Both the position numbers and the translations under genes were made by a program. From Paragyromitra xinjiangensis (lineage: Eukaryota > Ascomycota > Pezizomycetes > Pezizales > Discinaceae): a stretch of 64,000 nt of DNA. The notes under the pieces were generated by a model. The model ran no database searches, was not told the DNA's origin, and saw nothing but the letters and a program-made list of their open reading frames with translations. The stretch lies in contig JBCAMK010000022.1 of NCBI GenBank assembly GCA_038503065.1, forward strand, positions 248,001-312,000. Direction: 5' to 3'. Positions 47,481-58,339 of this stretch are shown here, in pieces; the first letter of the stretch is position 1; the number at the start of each line of letters is the position of its first letter.

Positions 47481-49217
47481 GTTGTATATTGTATAGTGGG
47501 TGATGTTCATAGTTGATCACTCGGTTGTAAATATGGGATAGACGAAATAGAAACTTGACTCTGTACAGGACTGGTAGGTATTTGTCTGGGACTAGAGTTG
47601 AGAATTGAGGCAGTAATGTTGGGCGCTCGCGAGAATACACGGTAATTTCAAGACTCGAGCTGGCCAAGAAGCCCGAGTATGTTCAAGAGCCAGAACTCTT
47701 AAAACACCGAAATATTGCTGTTATAATCTGGTTAGCTTCCGGATGGCAGCCTTACTAAGTACTTCCCACTGGTTGCAGGACTATCGATCATTGACATCGA
47801 TTTAATACAACTAGTATCTGCACCCTGGATAATTACCCTCTAGTTAGTCTTATGAATAGTTTATGGATAAGTGGAGGTTTGGAGTTGACTTTCGGTTGCA
47901 TGACTGGCTTGGGAGTGAGTACTAGGTGGTGTAAATAGGTAAGATGCAGATAGTCAACTTTTCCATTTCTGGCGGCTACTTGGTGGATATGGTATTCTCT
48001 GGCCACATCTGGATTGTACGGGGTCTTTATGTTATTTCTAGGTTGGCTGGGGTTGTAGGTATATAATAAGTATATCACCCTCTTAGGATCGAGTCGCGGG
48101 TTGATGCGTATGTGCGTGATAGGACTTGTGGTTGTGTGCTTGTTGGAATGCATATGTATTCGATTTTTACTTCTGTTTGGAATACTCTATCCTCTGGATC
48201 GTGGTGTACTTAACCCAGGTGGTTGGATGTACTTTTCATCATCAACCCTGGATTGTAGTCGGGCTGCTCGAGAAATAAAGGGCTGCCTCGAGGCGTAGTG
48301 ACAGATACTATTAGAGGTATTTTTTAAGTACGGGTTATCGGTTAGTACACTGGTATCTAATGAAATATCTATCTACTAATATTGTCTTCTTCCTAGTCAA
48401 GTCTACTAGTATAATCCCCATCATTCCCTCAATGGCCGCTTACGGTAGTCTTCAAATTCTCAATGTATCACGTTAATAACCTAGAAGATCTAGTACCCGG
48501 AGCTGAATGTTCATACCCATTTGCTTGCCTGTTTCTCCTGGAAATGCGTCAGGTTATCTTTGGTGGAGGATGCTGTCGTGGATGACATAGTGTTAGTAGG
48601 TACGTAGGTTACTGCCAGTAATATTTGACTTGAAGGTATTGACGAAAGACAGGCGAAGAATACGTCTAGAAGTAGTTCCATGACTTGGATGATATTTAGG
48701 GTTGATCATCGTCACTGTGAAATCTATAGGTCTGACCTCGAGGCGTCTTATGCTCGCGGCCCTCCCCGACTCGTACAGCCTCGAGGGCTACACTACTACT
48801 CAGTGAATTTGAAAAACGGCTTGGCGTATTCAGCACTTCTCTCTGCAGATTTTTGTTTTACAACTGGGAATTCATGAGTAGAGACCTAACAGGCCTATTA
48901 TCTCTACTGTAATTGACGAGTTTAGGTTGCAGACCTCTAGAAGCAATCGAGCGACTAGAGCCTGAGGTACTGAGTTTTGGTGCGTGAGGAGGTACGATCG
49001 AGGGGATAGCTTCGCTCCTGAGCAGCTACTAAATGGCTAGGTTGTAACGCAGCCTCTATGGAAGCAAATTTTGTTTTGGTCTAGGGACTTGCCTAGAGGA
49101 ACGTAAGGCGGAGTTTCACAGGTTGGAGGGTTGTAGTTTGGAGCTTTGGAATAGTCGCATTGAAACACGGGACTTTAATATGAATAGGTACAAATTCCTT
49201 ACACCGGACATGGAACT
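47481..49217. other. Intergenic, no gene seen
   Basis: Convergent 3' ends flank 1.7 kb of A/T-rich DNA. A CCTCGAGGCGT string occurs near 48287 and again near 48735, and a related CCTCGAGGGC near 48779. I see no coding pattern. Confidence 0.4.
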
Positions 49218-49993
49218 TTAGATATCAACAATCATTTCATTCACATATCCCCGCCGTCGTCGCAGCGTCCTGCTGTGACTATTGACGGCCCCTTTAGCCT
49301 TAGGGTTATGCACATCAATACCTCTTATCCACATCTGTGCTTCCCGGATAAGTTGGTCCGCTTGTTCAAGGAGCTCAACATACTCGCTCAAAATCCTCGA
49401 GTCTTCCCCAGTTCGCCACTTCCGTGCCAGCATCACTCCGCGTTGAATCTTGGTGCTATCTTTGTGGGTGACGACGAGCCGCTGAATAAACGAGGGAGTG
49501 ATCAGACAGTCGCATTGGAAATGAAAGAGGTCCATGGTCTCTCGATTTTGATCATTCATAGTCGGCTCAAATAATGCAATGCAACGAAATATGTGTATCA
49601 AAATCCTTCTCGTTACGGGGTTTCCAGAATTAGATGGTGCGATTTTCTCTGCAAAGTGCTCGTCATTCTGGAGACAAACTTGGAGGAGGTTTTCTGGGAA
49701 TATATCGAAGATGTCTTTAGGAGTGCCGGCGAAGAAAGCTGTATCGACTAGCGCTGTGGCGGCTACGGTGAGGTTCGATTCTATGTCACCTAAATGGAGT
49801 TCGAACGAATCGCCGTTTCTGCCGGCAGCAGAGAGCTCCGCATAGGTCAGCTCAGGAAAACGTGTTAGCCAAGAGTCCGCATTGCTGCGTTGGATATGTT
49901 AGCATTTCTCTGATCTGGTGGATGACGGGAAAGTAATTTGGATGGAGTGGGAAACCTAGGGAATGAGGATTGGTGAACTTCTGTGGTGGTCAT
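49218..49993 (-). CDS. Unrecognised protein, two exons
   Basis: I do not recognise the family. Exon 49993-49956 carries only MTTTEVHQSSFPS. After a 71-nt intron with a GCTAAC branch site, exon 49884-49218 carries the rest, for about 234 residues. The sequence reads as a soluble helical protein: LTVAATALVDTAFFAGTP and IFDIFPENLLQVCLQN near the N-terminus, a helix YVELLEQADQLIREAQMW near 185-202, and a basic C-terminus with HSRTLRRRRGY. There is no signal peptide or membrane segment. The frame has no ATG before the intron, so the short first exon is needed for a start, and its phase fits exactly. Confidence 0.6.
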
Positions 49994-51005
49994 TGGTGCT
50001 GACGGAGATGGGGGATGCTATCTTGTGGTTATCAGGCATTTCGCTACACATGTGATTCGGAGGTCGAGGCTCTTCCCCTAGACTGCGCCACTAAAGCGTG
50101 TTACTAGGTGAACTTGGTAATAAAGAACTGGCCTGGGTTAGGCAGTTCTAAACTGGCCTTCTGAGAAGCTGGAGCTACTATCTCAATTAGAGGAGCTATA
50201 AGTAGGTAGCCTCTGCGTTCGGTGGTAATGGTGAAAAGTCTGCGAGGACCTTGGGACGTGGTTGTACAAATGAAATAAGGATCAAGAGAAACCCAAAGTC
50301 ATAGAGAATTTACGAGTGCATTCGCTTCCCCTCTAGCCACTCCGACTAAACTACTATTCGGAATTCCCACCCCACCCCCTTTGACATGTCAGAAGAATGC
50401 CAACGCAACTGGCCAATTGCCCTTCTCATTAACAAAAGTATGGCAATTATATTGGGATTATCGTATTACGTCCGCTATATTTGACTATGGTGTGGCGATG
50501 GACAAGTCGGCTATAGCTTGTGGGTGACCGGGTCTGACACCTATTAGCAAGTGGAAATATGTAGTCGTCAATGGAGCTTACGGAAAATCAATGCATTAAT
50601 TAAGCAAGATTTCTCAGCAGAGGTCAATCCTGGGGCGAATGAAGAGTTATCGAAGGTTTCGAATAGTTCTCTTGGCCCCCTGGAGTCATCACTGGACCAT
50701 TCCCGAGGGCCACCACGACAGCCTCCAGTCTGTAGACCAGAGCCGGAGAAATTAGATTCTAAATGTCGTTTGTCCTTGGGGCCTTTCTCTTTCGCCTAAC
50801 AGATCATCTTTTTGCCGCAGGCATCTGGGACATGTATGTAGATAATGATCGATTCTATCAGTTTATATGCTAAACCGAGCACAGCTAAACCCCGCATCCA
50901 TTTACTGCTCCCCGCATTGTGATTGGCTGGATAGAGGGAAAGATTACTTAATCTGAGATGGATGCTGGTTTTGGCGATGACAGAAACGGTGGTCATAACC
51001 TTAAG
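49994..51005. other. Intergenic
   Basis: Mostly featureless. A protein-like open stretch at 50551-50799 (+) lacks an ATG start and splice partners, so it is not called. Confidence 0.35.
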
Positions 51006-51638
51006 CTAGATATGTTTTATAATGTTTCCCGGGTATGTTTTGGTGATTTTCGCGGTAGCGGTAAACACCAACAGAACAAAAATAATCGTGCTGACCCAAC
51101 CGAAATAGTTGAGTATAAACCACAATTGGAGGCCAATATCATACCAAGGAGTGGCTTTGAGGTCGGTATTTTTGGTGTTCCCTGCCTCAGTGAGATAATC
51201 TTCGACGAGTCTCTCAAGGTGCTGTCTATAGCAAAGATTAGTGTTGGGTATAGCAGCAAAGGGGAGATGACAATACCTCTCTTGGCTTGGGTTTTTCGTG
51301 ACTTGGTAAATTTTGAAGGCTTTCTTAGCTTCGAATTTCTTGTTGGCAGAGTTGCTCGAACAATCTTTTTTTGGATCAGATCTTCTATCTGAGGGCTGAT
51401 CGAGAAGGTGTTACCAGGTAGCAGTTGGGTGCATCTGAACACTGCTTCCAGCTGGAAGCTTGGTCTTGAGGTGTTCCACTTCTGTGCAGATGGGATGGTA
51501 GTGGTGGATATATTTGGACCATTGAGTTAGGACGAGAAACTTGGCTAAGAAGGGGTTGCAGGGTAACCAGTCGTCCCATACACGTGCCTTGAAACGCATG
51601 CAGTCAATTGAATTGAGGGAGGTGGAGACCCCCGTCAT
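51006..51638 (-). CDS. Unrecognised single-pass membrane protein, two exons
   Basis: The coding frame is hidden because its larger exon has no usable start. Exon 51638-51443 begins MTGVSTSLNSIDCMRF and contains RVWDDWLPCNPFLAKFLVL. Exon 51388-51006 contains KKFEAKKAFKIYQV, YCHLPFAAIPNTNLCYRQHLERL, DLKATPWYDIGLQ and one hydrophobic helix LNYFGWVSTIIFVLLVF. The stop follows a short basic tail ending IIKHI. Length is about 192 residues. The donor GTGTTC of the 54-nt intron is non-optimal, so the junction is less certain than the second exon. Three overlapping open frames on both strands compete; this one has the most natural amino-acid composition. No family is recognised. It could be a small organelle or ER membrane protein. 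Confidence 0.45.
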
Positions 51639-52333
51639 CTGCAGGTCGCCATTTGCGGGAACCCTAACCCACACTGACCAGGAAGGGACTTATGTTTATT
51701 TCATGGTTTCCTCAGGCGAACCAATCCCAAAACAAAACTCCCGACGTCACACTCTTCCTTCGCGACCCCCCCCCAGCTCGCTGCGGAATCCTTTTGTCCT
51801 TGACTTCCCCCTTGCTTTGTGCAGTTATCAACATGTTCCTTTGTTGCCGCAACACAGACGCGAACAGTCCCTCACTGGCACCCGGAGCTGGTGCGAACCA
51901 CCCAGCGCCCTCACCTACTATATAGGCAATAACCGTAGGCAATGACAGCCACACCTCATTCTCTCAACCGTTTCCCGATGCAGCAGTTGTTCCTTGCCCA
52001 GAGGCAGAACAAAATAAAGCATTTGTAGACGACGCACCATGCATAACCTAGCCCATAAGCTCCTCGCCTTGGGTAGCGATTTCCCACCTCCTGCTCACCT
52101 TCCCTTCGTTCTCCCATTCTGTTGTGTGCGCCCCTCGTTAGCTTGTTCCCCTTGCCCAGATCCAGCTTGTGCACAAGTAAACAGGCCACGGTCGTAGATA
52201 TCAAAACAGGCCGCCAATCGTCAGCCTCGCCCGTGCCCATCTGGACCTCACGCACCTCCCTCTTTCTCCTTCCCACTCAATCCCTCTTCCATTACCTCTC
52301 ACCTACCCATAAACGCGTCAAAACAATCCCACG
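51639..52333. other. Divergent intergenic region
   Basis: It separates the minus-strand membrane protein from the plus-strand acidic protein. The 400 bp before 52334 are CT-rich, as in other leaders here. Open frames at 51541-51945 and 51956-52276 are not persuasive. Confidence 0.4.
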
Positions 52334-52870
52334 ATGTCAACCCGAAAGCGTAAGCAAGAAGCTGGCGAAGAACCTGAGAAGGAACTCGTAGCACTCCCTT
52401 CTGATGAGAGTGAGGAGGAAGAGGAGTACGTGTTCATCCTCTTTTCGCACACTCCACTGCCAGCGTGGAGCCTAGATACTAATGATACCTGAAGATATGT
52501 CGACTCCGAGCCTGAAGACTCCGGCGAGGAGGAATCCGAGGACGAAGAGGCAGAGACCTCAAAGCCAAAGAGACGCAAGGTAGAGCAGCCTGCAGATGAC
52601 GATGAGGAGGAAGGGGAGGAAGAGGAGGAAGAGGAAGAGGAAGCGCATAGAGAAGACGATGACGACCACGAAGAGCCTGAAGCAGAGGGCGAAGATGAGG
52701 ATGCTGAAGGTGAAGGTGATGAGGAGAACGAGGAAGGTGATGATAGTATGTTTTTCCCTCCTAATTACATCGTTCTGGGAAGAAATCTGCATGAAATAGA
52801 ATCACTAACTCATAATTTAGAACCCGAGCTTCCGGCAAAAGACGCGGAAGATGCGAAGGAAGCAAAGTAA
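52334..52870 (+). CDS. Small highly acidic, probably nuclear protein
   Basis: Exons 52334-52425, 52495-52745 and 52821-52870 give about 130 residues. The start MSTRKRKQEAGEEP is basic. It is followed by long Glu/Asp tracts broken by a possible nuclear localisation signal KPKRRKVEQP (about 53-62), and the C-terminus is KDAEDAKEAK. The donors GTACGT and GTATGT and an ACTAAT branch site support the splicing. The composition resembles histone-chaperone-like or prothymosin-like proteins. I do not see the CHZ motif of Chz1, so no family is assigned. Confidence 0.7.
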
Positions 52871-54263
52871 AATGCCTTTCCTTATAACTCACCAATCGCA
52901 AGCAGGAGCAGAGCATCCGAGCGTTATGAGAGAAAAAAGGAGAAAAAAAACATCCATCAAGTTATCAGTCCTTATCATGTATTCTTAGGTCCCTTTGTTT
53001 AAATTTATATTAATGGGCCGCGCGATAACTATATCTATGTATCTGTGCGCTTGTAATCTCATGATCTGAAATTCTACTCGTGGATCTCCTCAGTTGCGCA
53101 AGCCTTGCTCGAGTTTGGATGACGTGCATAACGATCTCACCCCACGGGGATTGCGATACGGGTATGATAACTTCACCCTGCGAACATATTGTAGAAATCG
53201 TAAACATGTAGGGATCGTCGTACCGGTTATATGTATGAGCTTGTTGATTGTTATTTGTTGATATCACAGCTTTCCCTTAGCGATATATACATGTAGTTAA
53301 TCTCAACTGTTTGCCCACAGGGATGGCTACCGCGCTCGCTACCCAATGATACAAATGGCATCACTGCAACCTCTACTTGCTGAAAAATAAAGTTAGTGAC
53401 GTTATTGTCCATGATCAAAAGTCTGCGTGTTTTTGGATTAGCAACCGAATGGAACCCCAAATTAAAAGTCCACCAATTCTAGAGAGAAAAAATCGTAAAA
53501 AATACTAAAAAATACTTCTTAACTTATCAATCGAAACTCATATCGTCTAAATGTGATTAGCCTTTCCTAGAGCTATAAAAGGCTGTGGGAAGACTTTGGG
53601 GAGGCCTGCGCACAGACCGCAAGAGCTGGAGCTTGGTTGCAACCATACACACCACCTGAATCTGAACTTTTAACTACGTATTCCTCCTATCCGTGCCATC
53701 TGAGAAGGGCTTTTAGCAATTTCAAGAGGGTGACTGGAATCAACAAAGCATGATGATTCTTTTGCAATTTTTTCCATCTAGAATTGGTGAACTTTCAATT
53801 TAGAGGCCCATTCGGTTGCTAACTCAAAAACACGCAGACTTTTGATCATGGACAATAACCTTGGCAGAGGCTATCTCGCCTTAGGTTTCCAGAATTGACA
53901 ACATGACTTGAGCTCCAAAATGCTCCAGAAAATACTAACTTTACTTTTCAGCGAGAAATCTCGCAAAAAAGGATGGTGATGATGTATCCTACTAGTCACT
54001 TATGAACATTATCATTATTGGTTTTTTTTTGCCTAAAGCAGGACACTGAATGGTGATCAATTATTCATAATTTCATACAAGACCGTCAAGACATCTACCT
54101 GCAGAAAAAAGAAACAGGATGGATATCCAGTGTCCATCCCATGAGGGAAAGAAACGAAAAAAACTCCGACCATGCTATTCCAGCAAAACCATCCTACAAA
54201 AGGAAATAAAAGGAAGGAATGAACGAAAAACGCCAAACACCATGCCCAAGTACCATCCAATCT
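52871..54263. other. Intergenic between convergent genes, with a large palindrome
   Basis: It contains TACATGTA at 53288 and the inverted repeat described separately. No gene is seen. Confidence 0.5.
53377..53956. repeat. Imperfect palindromic element with about 100-bp arms
   Basis: The left arm 53401-53499 is matched by the reverse complement of 53761-53859. The outer 52 bp are nearly identical: both contain GTCTGCGTGTTTTTG or its complement next to CATGATCAAAAG. The inner part shares CACCAATTCTAGA. A further outer pair (TGAAAAATAAAGTTAGT near 53381, its complement near 53934) is separated from the right arm by about 74 extra bases. The loop of about 260 bp is non-coding. A non-autonomous foldback/MITE-type transposon is the simplest reading. 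Confidence 0.65.
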
Positions 54264-57200
54264 CTACTTTCGGTACCTCTCCTGTCTTGGCCTAAACCCA
54301 ATCCCATACAACGTCGTCTTCAACAGTAGTGAGCTGCATACCACACTAACACTACTCATCGCCATCGCCAACGCCGCCCATACTGGGCTCAGCCGCACTC
54401 TATCTGCCGGGTACAACACCCCCGCTGCAATCGGCAACGCGCAAATATTGTAAAAACATGCCCACAAGAAATTTAATTTAACCCGTCGAAACACTGCTCG
54501 AGAGAGCTCCGTTAATGTTAATAGACTGCGGAGGTCTGACGAAACTAGGATGAATTTTGCACTGCCAATGGCGACATCAGAGCCAGAGCCGATGGCAATG
54601 CCAACATCTGCGACTGAGAGCGCGGGAGCATCATTGATGCCATCGCCCACCATAGCGACGATCGCACGGTGTGAAAGGGGTGCGTTTTTGCGGCGATGGG
54701 TCAAGTCGTGAAAACGGGATCGGGGGCGCTTGGGTGCGGTTTGTTGGAGATGAAGGACTTTGTCCGCCTGTTGAAATTTTGTGTTAGTAATGATTAAAGA
54801 AGTGAGAAAAAAGAACCAATGATTATACCTTCTCAGTTGGTAGGACACCGGCGATGACATTCTCAGCTGGGATTCCGACCATTGTTGCAACTGCAACAGC
54901 CGTCTTCGCATTATCACCAGAAAGCATCCAGACGCTAATCCCGCTCTCTTGAAGCTGTTGTACTACTTCCAACGCTTCCGGGCGCAGCGGGTCCGTTGCA
55001 GAATACAATGCCATCAGTGTGAAGTTCCCGTTATATGGATCATATGGACTTTCAGCGGCCCCGTTCTGCTTCTTGATGGCTAAGAGAACAACACTCTTTC
55101 CCGCAGTTTTCCAGTCGTTTAAGATCGGATTATAAGAATCCAGACTCACGACGTCATTCTCTTCCATGAATCGCTCGTTACCGATGATAGCTTCTAGAAC
55201 GTTTCCGTCGGGCAACTTAAACACGCCGTGTAATCCTCGTCCTGGCATCTCCTCTATCTCTAACGAGACCAGGTCAACATCACCCCTACCCTCACAATGT
55301 CCCACGATGGCTCTCGCAAGCGGATGTGCTGAGCCCTCTTCCAGCTTCTGTGAAATAGCGTAGATGACTCTGATAGCTTCCGCATCCTCCGTGAGTATCT
55401 CTTCGTCCGTAACTTTCGGTTCTCCGCCTTGTGTCAGTGTTCCCGTCTTATCAAAAACGATACAATCCAACCCCGAAGCCTCCTGGAATGCTTCCCCGCC
55501 TCCCTTCGCCAGAATACCATATCGTGCCGCGAGCCCGGAGCCAACAAATAATGCTGTCGGCGCGGCGAGGCCGATACCACAGGGACACGCGATAACAAAA
55601 ACGGCGATAGCGAAACCGAGGGACCAGACTGGCCAGCCACCTTGTTCCTGGTCCAAATAGGAATCGGGAAGTGATCCCGAAAGACCCAAGCCCAACCAGA
55701 TGAGCCAAGTCGAGATAGCAAGAAGTGTGACAATAGGAACGAAGTAACCAGTGATGATGTCGGCAAGACGTTCAATCGGTGCACGGCGAGTCTGGCCTTC
55801 ACGAACAACTTTGACGATTTGATCCAACATTGAGTCCCCACCGATACTATCGACCCTGACATTGATCACCTGACCTTGATTAATTGTCCCTGCAAACACG
55901 GAGTCGCCTTCATATTTCGCCACAAGCCTTGATTCACCAGTCAACGATGACTCGTCAAACTGTGATTGACCTGAGACGATGGTTCCGTCTGCCGGAGGCG
56001 AAGAACCACGAACAACAGTGATTACATCCCCAACTTCAAGGAGGTCGGTAGGGATCTTGCGGGTTGTCCAGGGGCGGTTATCGGAGTAATCTGTGTTGCT
56101 CAGATCCTTTTCTCCAATCGCTTCATGGTTGGCAGCAGTTCGTAGGGTCGATTCATCAACACCTACATCCTCGTTGCTGGCGTGGACGACGAGCAGAGCT
56201 TCAGATGGGCGAAGCTGTCCGAGTAAAGATACTGCATCAGCAGTTTTACTCTTACTATACGCTTCTAGGTATTTTCCTTTTTATCACAATGAATGTAAGC
56301 GACCGATTTTTTGTAAATAGGAATTACACGGGAAGAGACATACCCATTAGCAAAAACATAGTCAACAACACCGTCGAATCAAAATAGGTCGTAATGTGCA
56401 CTCCCGTGTCCATACCCATACCCATCCCCGACGACCGTGCTCTCGGCTTTGCTGCTGACATTCCCAACAACGCCACGCTGGCGAAATACGAAATCGACAC
56501 CCCCAGGGAAATCAATAGGTTCATGCTGCCAAACCTATAAAACCTTCTCAAAATCGGCACGCTGCTATTCTTTCTCCACAGCGACCTAATCTCGCGGATT
56601 GCGCGCCGATGAAACACATCTGCTACGTAGAACATGACTGGTGTGCTTAAGATGAATAGCGCCCATTCGACTCTAGTGGCTTGCCCCGCCCACATAGGTT
56701 GCTCGATGTAAATCCGGATACGATTGTTTTTTGGGACAAGTGACATCCAAACGATACCGAGGAGGAAGGTGGGGATTGCGATAATGACGCAAAGGGAGAG
56801 ACGGAGGAGGAGGCGGTTGCGTTCACGGAGTTGAAGATTTCGTGAGCGTTCTTCCATGGTTGGGGGGTGGTAGACGGAGACAATGAAATTAGGTGAAACT
56901 GAGGTTATAGACAAGACGATATGACGCAAGGTAAACTCTGGAGGATTTGGGAAGTACTTGATGCGGAGGATGGGGGATGCTAGGGTGGGAGCCGTCTCGA
57001 TAACGAGGTCAGGGAAAGAAGATTTGAGGGTGTCAATGACTCTGCCGGGACAATGTTCGCAAAACATCCCTTCCACGTTTAAGGCTACCTCTCGCATCTC
57101 TCTCTCTTTTATTGAATCTTGGGTGATCTCTAAGGATTTCAGTTCTTCCAAAGCACACTCGAATCCAGCATCCTCGACTTCGCTGACAATCTTGTCTGCA

Positions 57201-58339
57201 CCGGTTTCAGCTCCACCGCTGACCTTCGCATCGAAGATAACGGTTCCGCTTCCACCCATCAGGTTAATGCTCACAGACTGAACTGACGGTAATGCTTCGA
57301 GAATATCCGTAATGGAGTTCGTGCACGAGACACAGGTCATCCCACCAATCGATATGGTGGCCTGGTAAAGGTTGTTTTCTATCGTCTTCTGCTTAGTCTC
57401 TAAAGACCTCAGCTCCTCGAGAGCACACTCAAATCCTGCATCCTCAACTTCACTGGCAATTCTCTCTCCGCCACTCTGAGCTCCACCACTGGCTTTTGCA
57501 TCAAAGACAACAGTCGCACTCCCACCCATCAGGTTAACACTCACAGAATTTACCCACGGTAATGCTTCAAGTATATCTGTGATAGAGTTGGAGCAAGATG
57601 CACAAGTCATCCCACCAATCGATATAGTAGCTTCGTAAAGCTCTTCGTCCTCAGTTGGCAAGGCCTGTGTAGCATCTGGAGATTGAGCTTCTGTAGAGCC
57701 GGAGCCGACGGGGGGTTGATAGCATGATGGCCATTCCGCAATGCTGGATGAGGAAGTTACAGTGTAGTCCGATTTTCGAGTCCCCGGTTGCGACTTTTCC
57801 TGAGCCTGTGCTTCACTTTGACAGAGTGCACAATTCTCTAGATGCTTCGAACCCCTACTCTTCCTTTTAATCCCCGCAGTCCAAGAGTCTCTAAGCCTTC
57901 CTGCAAACTCATCAAGCCCGCGTTCGGGCTCTCCCGGGAAGACGATTATACTCCCATCTGAGGTATCAGAACCAATTACTTTGACACTATCGACCTCGAA
58001 TTCTGCCTCCATGAGGACCCTGATGATCTCGTCTGTCTGGAGAGCTTCGCTGTGAGTGACAGTGACACTGTGGTCCAGACTACTGGCAGAAATGCTATAA
58101 GGCGCTGGAGAGAGTCGTGAGAGAAGGTCATGTATAGTTTTGCTGCAAGTGGGGCAGTGGAGGTTTGATATAAGAAGGCTTGTCGTGACATAAGGATGGG
58201 TCGGAGATCTCCCGGAAGATCTAACCCCAACGATTGGGGTAATACTCGTCACGGATGTTGCCGGTGATGTATATGATTGCAACGGGCTTGATATGCGGTG
58301 CGGGATAGCGCTCCGTGGATGTGATGGGGTGGTGTTCAT
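54264..58339 (-). CDS. Copper-exporting P1B-type ATPase (CrpA/Crp1-like) with four HMA-like domains
   Basis: It pumps Cu(I) out of the cytosol. Exons 58339-56344, 56276-54829 and 54767-54264 give about 1315 residues. The N-terminus has four heavy-metal-associated modules: CPTC (62-65), GGMTCASC (243-249), GGMTCVSC (333-339) and GMFCEHC (424-430). The middle two are a 90-residue tandem duplication. Membrane helices begin near 500. Core motifs are TGES, CPCGIGLAAPTA in the ion pathway, phosphorylation site DKTGTLT, HPLARAI, and hinge MVGDGINDAPAL. The CPCGIGLAAPTALFVG form and KGGGEAFQEAS match, from memory, the fungal CrpA/Crp1 plasma-membrane detoxification pumps better than Golgi Ccc2. That sub-assignment is inference. 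Expression would be expected to respond to copper, but no element was identified. Confidence 0.88.

Noticed and set aside
50551..50799. Open frame of 82 codons with fairly natural composition
   Set aside because: No ATG at the start and no flanking exon in phase.
51655..51672. Short telomere-like string (GGGTTAGGGT on the minus strand)
   Set aside because: Only about one and a half units; not evidence of a telomeric or interstitial telomere tract.
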